A stretch of 6,092 nucleotides of DNA from an uncultured Erysipelotrichaceae bacterium. GTDB taxonomy: Bacteria; Bacillota_I; Bacilli_A; Erysipelotrichales; Erysipelotrichaceae. Numbering within the stretch: the stretch's first letter is position 1; the number at the start of each line of letters is the position of its first letter. Below, in pieces: positions 1 to 5,908 of this stretch. Location of the stretch: contig CALBGK010000252.1 in assembly GCA_937893115.1 (NCBI GenBank), positions 1-6,092 on the forward strand. The letters are read 5' to 3'. The notes below the pieces were generated by a model that did no database searches, was not told the origin of the DNA, and was given only the letters and a program-made list of their open reading frames with translations. A program made the translations under genes and the position numbers.

Positions 1-1
1 G

Positions 2-592
2 ATATCTAATGTCAATATTTATGGCTTAGATGAAGCCGTTAAGGGTAGTAAGTATCCTATGGCTACAGATTTGAGTTTATTAAATGATGACATCACCAAG
101 ACTGTGGTTAGACTAGCTACCTGTAAGGCAGGAGAAGGTCATGACAATTTCTTGAATGGTATTTTAGTTCAATTCGATTTGACCTTTACTAATAAGGCTT
201 GGGTGGAGGCTGAACGCTATCACTTTCTCGATTTCATCTCTAGCCAATCGACCATGCATAGAATATGTCATTTTGATTTAGACAATTCTTATATTAAATA
301 TGTCGATGCAAGAATGATAGAAATCATGAAGGAAAAGGTCAAAACTTATAATGACCTGCAAAAAGAAAATCCTAAAGATCCTAGTTTAAAGGAAAAATAT
401 TTAGAGATATTATATTCTAATCCTGCCGGTTTCAAATTAACAGCGAAGATGACAACTAACTATCGCCAATTGAAGACGATATATCATCAAAGAAGAAATC
501 ATCGCTTGCCAGAGTGGCAGATATTCTGTGATTGGTTAGAAACTTTACCACACAGTGAATTTATAACTGGTATCATTGAAGAGAAAGAATAA
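2..592 (+). CDS. ThyX-like small protein of unknown function, 5'-truncated by the window edge
   Basis: The frame is open from the first bases to the TAA at 590-592, giving 196 visible residues with no in-frame ATG, GTG or TTG before the ATG at 59. That ATG lacks a well-placed Shine-Dalgarno, and the residues before it (VNIYGLDEAV at 4-13) look like real N-terminal protein, so I place the true start just outside the window. The architecture recalls flavin-dependent thymidylate synthases. GEGHDNF (44-50) sits where ThyX has GHxSPxEH. ERYHFLDF followed by SSQSTMHR (71-87) sits where ThyX has RHRxxSxNExSxR. NYRQLKTIYHQRR (about 153-165) followed by PEW resembles the C-terminal ThyX helix that begins with an N-x-R element. 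The canonical RHR signature is absent, so thymidylate synthase activity is doubtful. I recall similar hypothetical proteins from Firmicutes and their phages. The ThyX link is motif-level inference; a real gene is near certain because of length and the terminator just after it. Confidence 0.85.
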   Translation: MSNVNIYGLDEAVKGSKYPMATDLSLLNDDITKTVVRLATCKAGEGHDNFLNGILVQFDLTFTNKAWVEAERYHFLDFISSQSTMHRICHFDLDNSYIKYVDARMIEIMKEKVKTYNDLQKENPKDPSLKEKYLEILYSNPAGFKLTAKMTTNYRQLKTIYHQRRNHRLPEWQIFCDWLETLPHSEFITGIIEEKE

Positions 593-601
593 TCGGTAAT
601 G

Positions 602-631
602 TGGACATATCTTTTCATATGTCCATTTTTT
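602..631 (+). terminator. Rho-independent terminator of the ThyX-like gene
   Basis: A perfect 9-bp inverted repeat, TGGACATAT (602-610) and ATATGTCCA (617-625), encloses a 6-nt loop (CTTTTC) and is followed at once by six T (626-631). It begins 9 nt after the upstream stop codon. Stem plus U-tract is the standard intrinsic terminator. The next gene's ribosome site starts only 3 nt after the T run, so any transcript for that gene beginning upstream must pass this hairpin. Confidence 0.88.
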
Positions 632-633
632 AT

Positions 634-639
634 AGGAGG
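634..639 (+). promoter_or_regulatory. Ribosome binding site that fixes the bile salt hydrolase start
   Basis: AGGAGG lies 7 nt before the ATG at 647. It selects the start giving Met-Cys-Thr, which the enzyme needs because Cys2 is the N-terminal nucleophile. It argues against the in-frame ATG at 599, which would add 16 residues encoded by the terminator hairpin. Confidence 0.93.
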
Positions 640-646
640 AAAAATT

Positions 647-1621
647 ATGTGTACATGTCTCAGTCTTAAAAATAAGGACTTCTACTTTGGACGTAATCTG
701 GATTTAGATTATAGTTTCAACGAACAGGTTGCCATTACCCCAAGAAGATATGAATTCAAACTTAAAAATGGCAATACATTCTATAATAACTACGCTCTCA
801 TCGGTATGGCGACGGTCTATGATGAATACCCTTTATATGCTGAAGCTATAAATGAAAAAGGTTTAGGTATGGCGGGATTAAATTATCCTTTTCACGATAT
901 GTATCCTGAGCCAAGAGAAGGTAAAAACAACATCTCCCCTTTTGAATTCATCCCATATATCTTGGGGCAATGCGTAAGTGTAAAAGAAGCTAGAGAAATA
1001 TTGAAAGACTTATGGCTTGATAATGTGGCGTATTCAGATAAATTACCGCTCACAGTCTTGCATTTTATGATAGCTGATAAAGATGAGTGCATTGTTATTG
1101 AACATGGTAAAGATGGTTTGATGATTTATGATAACCCTTATGGTGTCATGACCAATAATCCATCTTTCCCCTACCATTTGGAAAATATTAAGAACTATAT
1201 GCACTTGAGTTCTGACAATAGTGAAAATCGTATCAGCAAAAATATAGATATCAAACCCTATGGCGAAGGTATGGGTGCCATTGGTTTGCCAGGTGATTTT
1301 TCATCAGCTTCAAGATTTATCAAGACCAGTTTTTTAAAATTGAACAGTTATTCTGACACAGATGAAAATAGTAATGTAGCTCAATTTTTCCACATACTAG
1401 ATAGTGTCGTGATGGTGAGAGGTTCGGTTATTACTGGTAATAATCACTACGATATTACGACTTATTCTTGTTGTGCGAATGCTTCTAAGGGCATCTACTA
1501 CTATAAGACTTATGATAATTTAGGAATCAGCGCCGTCAACTTGTTTAATGAAGATTTAAATGGAAATAAACTCATTGTCTATCCTTTAAATAAAGAATTG
1601 ATGATAACTTACCATAACTGA
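647..1621 (+). CDS. bsh: Bile salt hydrolase (choloylglycine hydrolase, Ntn-hydrolase family)
   Basis: A 324-residue cytoplasmic enzyme expected to hydrolyse the amide bond of glycine- or taurine-conjugated bile acids. After removal of Met1, Cys2 is the nucleophile and its freed amino group takes part in catalysis. The residues known from Clostridium perfringens and Bifidobacterium enzymes are present at matching spacing: Cys2, Arg16, Asp19 (in FGRNLD), Asn79 (AGLNYP), Asn171 (MTNNP) and Arg223 (SASRF). Asn79 favours bile salt hydrolase over penicillin V acylase, which usually has Tyr there. Further family signatures are GLPGDFSSASRF (213-224) and SCCANASKGIYYYKTYDN (274-291). Length is typical and no signal peptide is seen. 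The loop before GLPGD reads Y-G-E-G-M-G (205-210), the G-x-G type of the reported selectivity loop, which would suggest taurine-conjugate preference. The start at 647 is set by AGGAGG at 634-639. No convincing promoter lies between the upstream terminator and the start, and no clear terminator follows, so transcripts may run into the pfl leader. Substrate choice is inference; family assignment is firm. Confidence 0.95.
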   Translation: MCTCLSLKNKDFYFGRNLDLDYSFNEQVAITPRRYEFKLKNGNTFYNNYALIGMATVYDEYPLYAEAINEKGLGMAGLNYPFHDMYPEPREGKNNISPFEFIPYILGQCVSVKEAREILKDLWLDNVAYSDKLPLTVLHFMIADKDECIVIEHGKDGLMIYDNPYGVMTNNPSFPYHLENIKNYMHLSSDNSENRISKNIDIKPYGEGMGAIGLPGDFSSASRFIKTSFLKLNSYSDTDENSNVAQFFHILDSVVMVRGSVITGNNHYDITTYSCCANASKGIYYYKTYDNLGISAVNLFNEDLNGNKLIVYPLNKELMITYHN

Positions 1622-1641
1622 TAATTCTCTAATCAAAATCG

Positions 1642-1670
1642 TTGACAGTTATATATTCATTAGGTAAGAT
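1642..1670 (+). promoter_or_regulatory. Sigma-70/SigA-type promoter of the riboswitch-pflBA operon
   Basis: A perfect -35 box, TTGACA (1642-1647), and a -10 box, TAAGAT (1665-1670), are separated by 17 nt, the optimal spacing. Initiation about 7 nt downstream, near 1677, would start the RNA right at the first aptamer helix (P1 from 1679). That agreement supports both calls. Confidence 0.88.
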
Positions 1671-1678
1671 GAATTTGC

Positions 1679-1749
1679 TTGTACAACTGGCGGAAGTGGA
1701 ATTGACCACATGAAGTATAAGATAAGGGATAATAGCCGACCGTCTGGGC
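1679..1749 (+). promoter_or_regulatory. ZTP/ZMP riboswitch aptamer (pfl motif)
   Basis: This leader RNA senses the purine intermediate ZMP (AICAR) and its triphosphate ZTP, which rise when 10-formyl-tetrahydrofolate is scarce. The class architecture is visible. P1 is TTGTAC (1679-1684) with GTATAA (1715-1720), one G-U pair. The conserved ACTGGCGG lies at 1686-1693. P2 is GTGG (1696-1699) with CCAC (1706-1709). A 14-nt linker (1721-1734) follows. P3 is GCC (1735-1737) with GGC (1747-1749), enclosing the class hallmark region GCCGACCGTCTGGGC (1735-1749). A pseudoknot can form between GGCGG (1689-1693) and CCGTC (1740-1744), with one G-U pair. The sequence closely resembles my memory of the Clostridium beijerinckii pfl riboswitch. 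Position directly before pflB is the context that gave the motif its name. Ligand binding should switch expression on. Recognition is from conserved sequence and hand-folded pairing; no covariance search was run. Confidence 0.93.
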
Positions 1750-1778
1750 GAAACTTGGGCACAAATGTGTCGGTTTTT
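1736..1778 (+). terminator. Riboswitch-controlled terminator before pflB
   Basis: CCGAC (1736-1740) pairs with GTCGG (1769-1773), directly followed by five T (1774-1778). The stem can continue inward between 1741-1749 and 1759-1767 with two mismatches and a bulged T at 1768, leaving a loop at 1750-1758. The 5' arm consists of aptamer P3 and pseudoknot bases, so terminator and ligand-bound aptamer exclude each other: no ligand gives termination, bound ZTP/ZMP gives read-through. A competing local hairpin (1758-1762 with 1767-1771, plus 1751-1755 with 1772-1776) is also possible, so the exact fold is uncertain. Confidence 0.75.
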
Positions 1779-1789
1779 ATATGAAGCCA

Positions 1790-1795
1790 AGGAGG
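1790..1795 (+). promoter_or_regulatory. Ribosome binding site that fixes the pflB start
   Basis: AGGAGG sits 5 nt before the ATG at 1801. It rules out the upstream in-frame ATG at 1765, which lies inside the terminator 3' half and would add 12 residues ([12 protein letters not shown]) foreign to the family. Confidence 0.93.
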
Positions 1796-1800
1796 AAGAA

Positions 1801-4041
1801 ATGAAAACAGAATGGCAAGGATTTAAGGGTAAAATCTGGCAAGAAGAAATCGATGTCCGTGATTTTATTCAAAACAACTACACTCCCTATGATGGAGATG
1901 AAAGCTTCTTAGTTGGGCCTAGTGCAAAGACAGAGAAATTGTGGTCTGAGCTACAGAAGTTACAAAAAGAAGAGAGAAGTAAGGGTGGCGTGCTCGATAT
2001 GGAGACTGAAGTGGTTTCTGATATCACTGCATATGGTGCTGCATATCTCGATAAGGAGAATGAGACTATTGTCGGGTTGCAGACTGATAAACCATTAAAA
2101 CGTGCATTTATGCCTTATGGTGGCATTAGAATGTCAGAAGAGTCATGTCGTACATATGGTTATGAACCAAGTGCAAAACTTCATGAGATATTTACTGAAT
2201 ATCATAAGACACATAATGATGCAGTTTTCCAAGCTTATACTCCAGAAATGATGAAAGCTAGACACAATAAGATAATTACTGGTCTACCTGATGCTTATGG
2301 TCGCGGAAGAATTGTCGGTGACTATCGTCGTGTTGCCTTATATGGTATCGATAGACTTATTGAATCAAAACTAGAAGACGCTAATCAAATTGGTGATGGC
2401 TGCACTATGACTGATGAAGTTATTCGCCAAAGAGAAGAGATCGCTGAACAGATTAAAGCTTTGAAGAAGATGAAGACTATGGCTGAAAGCTATGGCTATG
2501 ATATTTCTAAACCAGCTAAGGATTCTAAAGAAGCAGCCCAATGGTTATACTTTGGCTATCTAGCAGCTATTAAGACACAAAATGGTGCTGCGATGTCTGT
2601 CGGTAGAATTTCTACTTTCTTAGATATCTATTTTGAAAGAGATTTAAGAAATGGCACTTATACCGAAAACGAAATTCAAGAAATTGTTGACCATTTGACA
2701 ATGAAATTCAGAATGGTTAAGTTCGCTCGTGTGCCTAGCTATAATCAATTATTCTCTGGTGACCCTGTTTGGGCTACTGTAGATGTCGGTGGTAAGGGAG
2801 TTGATGGAAGAAGTCTAGTTACTAAGACTTGTTTCCGTTTCTTGCATACATTAGAAAATATGGGACCTAGCCCTGAACCAAACTTAACTGTTTTATATTC
2901 TAGCGCTTTACCACAAGGATTTAAGGACTATGCAGCTAAAGTATCTATCGTATCTAGCTCTATTCAATATGAAAATGATGACGTAATGCGTCCTATCTGG
3001 GGTGATGATTATGCAATTTGTTGCTGTGTATCAGCTACTCAGACTGGTAAAGAGATGCAATTCTTTGGTGCTCGTGCTAACTTGGCGAAGTGCCTTCTAT
3101 ATGCCATAAATGGTGGCGTCGATGAAAAGACTAAGGTGCAAGTCGGACCTAAGTATCGCCCTATCACTGGTGATATATTAGATTATGATGAAGTATTAGA
3201 GCGCTATGACACAATGATGGAATGGCTGGCTAAATTATATGTCGATACATTAAATGTCATCCATTATATGCATGATAAATATTATTATGAAGCAGCTGAG
3301 ATGGCTTTAATCGATACAGATGTCAGAAGAACATTCGCTACTGGTATTGCTGGATTCTCCCATGTCGTAGACTCTTTGAGTGCTATTAAATATGCTAAAG
3401 TATCTGTCATTCGCGATGAAGATGGCTTAGCTGTCGACTATAAGATCGATGGTGATTTCCCAAGATACGGTAATGATGATGACAGAGCGGATGATATAGC
3501 TGTATGGGTACTAAGAAGCTTTATCAATAAAGTTAAGAAACATCACACTTATCGTAATTCAGAAGCTACTACTTCTATCCTTACTATTACATCTAACGTC
3601 GTATATGGTAAGGCAACTGGTAATTTGCCTGATGGACGTAAGGCTGGTGAACCATTATCACCTGGTGCTAACCCTGCCTATGGTGCTGAACAAAATGGTC
3701 TATTAGCTTCATTAAATTCAGTAGCTAAACTACCTTACGAATATGCTCTTGACGGTATTTCTAATACTCAAACTATCAATCCTGATGCCTTAGGACATAG
3801 TGACGAAGAGAGAATTCATAATCTAGTGACAGTACTTGATGGTTATTTCGACCAAGGTGCTCATCACTTAAATGTCAATGTCTTCGGAGTAGAGAAATTA
3901 AAAGATGCCATGGAGCATCCAGAAAAAGAAGAATATCAAAACTTTACTATTCGTGTATCTGGTTACGCTGTTAAATTTATCGATTTGACTCGTGAACAAC
4001 AATTAGATGTCATCGCCAGAACATGTCATGACCACATGTAA
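1801..4041 (+). CDS. pflB: Pyruvate formate-lyase (formate C-acetyltransferase)
   Basis: A 746-residue cytoplasmic glycyl radical enzyme converting pyruvate and CoA to acetyl-CoA and formate without releasing reducing power; the E. coli enzyme has 760 residues. The N-terminal and core PFL domain is collinear with Pfl[19 protein letters not shown] (160-177, containing the substrate-binding Arg equivalent to E. coli Arg176, probably Arg170), GDPVWAT with Trp324 (E. coli Trp333), the catalytic pair Cys408-Cys409 in DDYAICCCV (402-410), and Arg425 in [10 protein letters not shown] (E. coli Arg435). The C-terminal glycine radical domain holds RVSGYAVKF with the radical site Gly721 (E. coli Gly734). 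The Cys-Cys pair and these substrate residues separate true PFL from diol dehydratase-like and decarboxylase relatives, which have a single active-site Cys. A third cysteine, Cys407, replaces the Ala usual in E. coli. The gene is preceded by its own promoter and a ZTP riboswitch, and is followed one base later by the activase gene. Formate made here can feed formyl-tetrahydrofolate synthesis, which explains the riboswitch. Confidence 0.98.
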   Translation: MKTEWQGFKGKIWQEEIDVRDFIQNNYTPYDGDESFLVGPSAKTEKLWSELQKLQKEERSKGGVLDMETEVVSDITAYGAAYLDKENETIVGLQTDKPLKRAFMPYGGIRMSEESCRTYGYEPSAKLHEIFTEYHKTHNDAVFQAYTPEMMKARHNKIITGLPDAYGRGRIVGDYRRVALYGIDRLIESKLEDANQIGDGCTMTDEVIRQREEIAEQIKALKKMKTMAESYGYDISKPAKDSKEAAQWLYFGYLAAIKTQNGAAMSVGRISTFLDIYFERDLRNGTYTENEIQEIVDHLTMKFRMVKFARVPSYNQLFSGDPVWATVDVGGKGVDGRSLVTKTCFRFLHTLENMGPSPEPNLTVLYSSALPQGFKDYAAKVSIVSSSIQYENDDVMRPIWGDDYAICCCVSATQTGKEMQFFGARANLAKCLLYAINGGVDEKTKVQVGPKYRPITGDILDYDEVLERYDTMMEWLAKLYVDTLNVIHYMHDKYYYEAAEMALIDTDVRRTFATGIAGFSHVVDSLSAIKYAKVSVIRDEDGLAVDYKIDGDFPRYGNDDDRADDIAVWVLRSFINKVKKHHTYRNSEATTSILTITSNVVYGKATGNLPDGRKAGEPLSPGANPAYGAEQNGLLASLNSVAKLPYEYALDGISNTQTINPDALGHSDEERIHNLVTVLDGYFDQGAHHLNVNVFGVEKLKDAMEHPEKEEYQNFTIRVSGYAVKFIDLTREQQLDVIARTCHDHM

Positions 4042-4042
4042 T

Positions 4043-4765
4043 ATGGCGCTTGGTAAAATCCATTCAATCGAAACCTTTGGCTCAGTCGATGGGCCAGGGG
4101 TTCGATATGTCATTTTCATGCAAGGCTGTAAGATGCGTTGTAAGTTTTGTCATAATGCTGATACTTGGATGATCAAAGATGGAGATACAGAAGCTGCTGA
4201 TGTCTTTAATAAGGCTATGCGCTATAAGGCCTATTGGAAAAATGGTGGTGGTATTACCGTATCAGGTGGTGAACCACTATTACAGATAGATTTCTTGATC
4301 GAATTATTTAAATTATTCAAAAAAGAAAATATCCATACCACTATCGATACTTCTGGAGCACCATTCAGTGAAGATGAAGATTATCTAAAGAAATTTGACG
4401 AACTATTAAATTTAACGGATTTAATACTCTTGGATATTAAACATATCGATAATGCCGAACATCTGAAATTGACAGGCAGAGAAAATACCAATATTTTAGC
4501 TTTGGCTAAATACCTGTCTAAAAAAAATAAAAAAGTCTGGATAAGACATGTCTTGGTACCAGGCATTAACGACGATGAAGAAAATCTTTACAACTTGCGA
4601 AAGTTTATCGATGGCCTTGATAATGTCGAAAGAGTGGAAGTATTGCCTTATCACAGTCTAGGTGCCTATAAGTGGGAGAAATTAGGTCTAGATTATCCAT
4701 TAAAAGGTGTTGAAGCGCCAAGTAAAGAAAAGGTTGAAATGGCCCGTAAAATACTTGGAGCATAA
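4043..4765 (+). CDS. pflA: Pyruvate formate-lyase activating enzyme (radical SAM)
   Basis: A 240-residue radical S-adenosylmethionine enzyme that abstracts hydrogen from the PFL glycine (Gly721) to create the stable glycyl radical; E. coli PflA has 246 residues. The [4Fe-4S] motif CxxxCxxC is Cys29, Cys33, Cys36 (GCKMRCKFCHN), at the same numbers as in E. coli. Other marks are GKIHSIETFGSVDGPG (4-19), the SAM-contacting GGGITVSGGEPLLQ (68-81), and the later LLDIKH and VLVPGIND segments. I chose ATG 4043 because GKIHS then stands at the family's usual distance from Met1. In-frame ATGs at 4007 and 4028 lie inside pflB and would add unconserved residues. No Shine-Dalgarno precedes any of them. 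The ATG at 4043 comes one base after the pflB TAA (4039-4041), so translation probably depends on ribosomes finishing pflB, giving less activase than lyase. The operon ends at the terminator right after the stop. Confidence 0.96.
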   Translation: MALGKIHSIETFGSVDGPGVRYVIFMQGCKMRCKFCHNADTWMIKDGDTEAADVFNKAMRYKAYWKNGGGITVSGGEPLLQIDFLIELFKLFKKENIHTTIDTSGAPFSEDEDYLKKFDELLNLTDLILLDIKHIDNAEHLKLTGRENTNILALAKYLSKKNKKVWIRHVLVPGINDDEENLYNLRKFIDGLDNVERVEVLPYHSLGAYKWEKLGLDYPLKGVEAPSKEKVEMARKILGA

Positions 4766-4788
4766 AAAGATGGCTTAGCCATCTTTTT
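4764..4788 (+). terminator. Rho-independent terminator of the pflB-pflA operon
   Basis: A perfect 11-bp stem, AAAAAGATGGC (4764-4774) and GCCATCTTTTT (4778-4788), with loop TTA, starts within the pflA stop codon. The A-tract and T-tract pair with each other, so it could also work on the minus strand, although no minus-strand gene is seen here. Confidence 0.93.
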
Positions 4789-4869
4789 ATGGTGGTCAAA
4801 AATTATAACATAAAAAAAAGTAAAATTTGTGAAAAAAATATCAATTTAATGTGTAAATTAAATAAATTG

Positions 4870-4878
4870 TGCTAAAAT
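4870..4878 (+). promoter_or_regulatory. Extended -10 promoter of the lipoprotein operon
   Basis: TGCTAAAAT supplies a TG extension (4870-4871) and a TAAAAT -10 box (4873-4878). The expected -35 position (4850-4855, TGTGTA) is poor, which fits an extended -10 promoter. Transcription would begin near 4885, leaving a short leader with AAGGAG at 4898-4903. The stretch 4789-4869 upstream is nearly pure A/T and holds no gene. It contains an inverted repeat AATTTA-5 nt-TAAATT (4843-4859) overlapping the -35 region and a TTGTGAAA half-site (4827-4834), either of which could bind a regulator. Confidence 0.65.
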
Positions 4879-4909
4879 TAATACGGAGATAAAGAAAAAG
4901 GAGAATACA

Positions 4910-5887
4910 ATGAAAAAGATTACTATTTTTATTCTTTGTCTAATGATGCTTGCTGGTTGTAGCGGCAACGGCGGCGGAGATACATATTCTGCTACTGCCA
5001 CAGGCTATGGTGGAGATGTTACAGTAACAATTACAGTCGCTGATGGCAAGATCACTAAGGCCGAAATATCGGGAGACGGAGAAACTAAAGAAGTTGGGCA
5101 AGCTGCATTTGATACATTGGCTAGCTCGATCGTCGAGAATAATACATATGATATCGATGTAGTGTCTCAAGCAACAGTTACTTCTACAGCTGTTAAGAAG
5201 GCTACTAAAGATGCGATGACTCAGGCAGGATTGTTAGGCGAACAAACTGCTGGCGTCGAAGGTGCATGTACAGTCGATAATATGAGTCTAGAAGATATCA
5301 ATAAGTTCTTGAATGAGAGTGCTGACATGGGTGAAGGTACTGTCGCTAATGCTGTAGCTGTAATTCCTATCAACCACGTTGACGGTCCTAGAAATGAAAC
5401 TAATTTCTATGCTTTCGTAAACTTCAAGTACAAAGCAAGAAGCTATATCAAATATCAAATTACATATTTGAGCTGTACTTGCCGTCAAGCTGATGTCAAC
5501 TTCTGGCAAACAGCTTATGTTGAATTGACTTTACCTGATAGTAAAGATATCAAGGATGCTGAAGTTCGTACACTATCTTTCGATAAGGATTCAACTGACC
5601 ACTACTTAGCTGGATTCTGGGGTGATAGTAACCCTACACCAGCTGGCGCTACTTACGAACAATTTAAAGAAGAATATATTCCATTCTTCATTGATAAGAA
5701 TTATGAATATATTTCAACATTAAGTTTCCAAGAAGACATTGATCCTGCATTATATAGTGAAGGTGAAGGCCGTGAAAACTTAACGCTTGACACATTCACA
5801 GGTTCATCTGTATCAACTAACAATATCATTCGTATGTTGAATGCATTATTTGAATACCATGCAACAGATGAATACTTCCAAAGCTAA
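4910..5887 (+). CDS. FMN-binding lipoprotein with an unnamed Cys-containing C-terminal domain
   Basis: A 325-residue exported lipoprotein. The signal peptide (KK at 2-3, hydrophobic 4-15) ends in lipobox LAGC (14-17), so Cys17 would be lipidated and the protein anchored outside the membrane. Residues about 25-107 form an FMN-binding domain (FMN_bind type): SATATGYGGDVTVTITV, then GKI, ETKEVGQ, and DVVSQATVTS (83-92). The last fits the ApbE flavin-transfer motif DxxSGAT except that Gln87 replaces Gly, making Thr89 the expected covalent FMN site. Residues about 118-325 are a separate domain I cannot assign, with SYIKYQITYLSCTCR (178-192), NFWQTAYVEL, and cysteines at 120, 189 and 191. Related flavinylated lipoproteins such as PplA of Listeria serve extracellular electron transfer; that role is inferred here. 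Start: ATG 4910 with AAGGAG at 4898-4903. No terminator follows, and another lipoprotein begins 21 nt later, so the two are probably co-transcribed. No apbE or membrane partner lies inside the window. Confidence 0.9.
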   Translation: MKKITIFILCLMMLAGCSGNGGGDTYSATATGYGGDVTVTITVADGKITKAEISGDGETKEVGQAAFDTLASSIVENNTYDIDVVSQATVTSTAVKKATKDAMTQAGLLGEQTAGVEGACTVDNMSLEDINKFLNESADMGEGTVANAVAVIPINHVDGPRNETNFYAFVNFKYKARSYIKYQITYLSCTCRQADVNFWQTAYVELTLPDSKDIKDAEVRTLSFDKDSTDHYLAGFWGDSNPTPAGATYEQFKEEYIPFFIDKNYEYISTLSFQEDIDPALYSEGEGRENLTLDTFTGSSVSTNNIIRMLNALFEYHATDEYFQS

Positions 5888-5908
5888 TTAAAAAGGAGAA
5901 ATTAGAAA

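Noticed and set aside
59..61. ATG 59 as the true start of the first gene
   Set aside because: The frame stays open to the window edge with protein-like sequence upstream, and no Shine-Dalgarno lies at a suitable distance.
599..646. In-frame N-terminal extension of the bile salt hydrolase from ATG 599
   Set aside because: It would be encoded by the terminator hairpin, has no ribosome site, and would bury the catalytic Cys2, which must be exposed by Met removal.
892..1092. Minus-strand open frame inside the bile salt hydrolase gene
   Set aside because: It is antisense to a firmly identified gene, with no recognisable protein or ribosome site.
647..1621. Penicillin V acylase as an alternative to bile salt hydrolase
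   Set aside because: Asn79, the loop before GLPGD and the overall length favour bile salt hydrolase; some acylase side activity cannot be excluded.
1619..1641. Possible terminator for the bile salt hydrolase gene
   Set aside because: Only a 4-bp TGAT/ATCA pairing with no T-run is present, too weak to call.
1765..1800. In-frame N-terminal extension of PFL from ATG 1765
   Set aside because: It overlaps the riboswitch terminator, lacks a ribosome site and adds residues not found in the family; AGGAGG at 1790-1795 points to 1801.
1913..2098. Plus-strand 61-codon frame inside pflB
   Set aside because: It is out of frame with a well-conserved enzyme and has no start signal.
1801..4041. Other glycyl radical enzyme (diol dehydratase, choline lyase or decarboxylase type)
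   Set aside because: Adjacent catalytic cysteines and near-continuous similarity to E. coli PflB, along with a PflA-type activase lacking the extra ferredoxin-like cluster domain, identify true PFL.
4007..4042. Earlier pflA starts (4007 or 4028) inside pflB
   Set aside because: They add residues unlike PflA N-termini and have no ribosome sites; 4043 gives the cluster cysteines the same numbering as E. coli PflA (29, 33, 36).
4381..4799. Two minus-strand open frames over pflA and its terminator
   Set aside because: They are shadows of pflA codons; one also runs through the terminator hairpin, and neither resembles a known protein.
4940..5509. Two minus-strand open frames inside the flavin lipoprotein gene
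   Set aside because: They are antisense to a clear lipoprotein gene and lack independent coding evidence.
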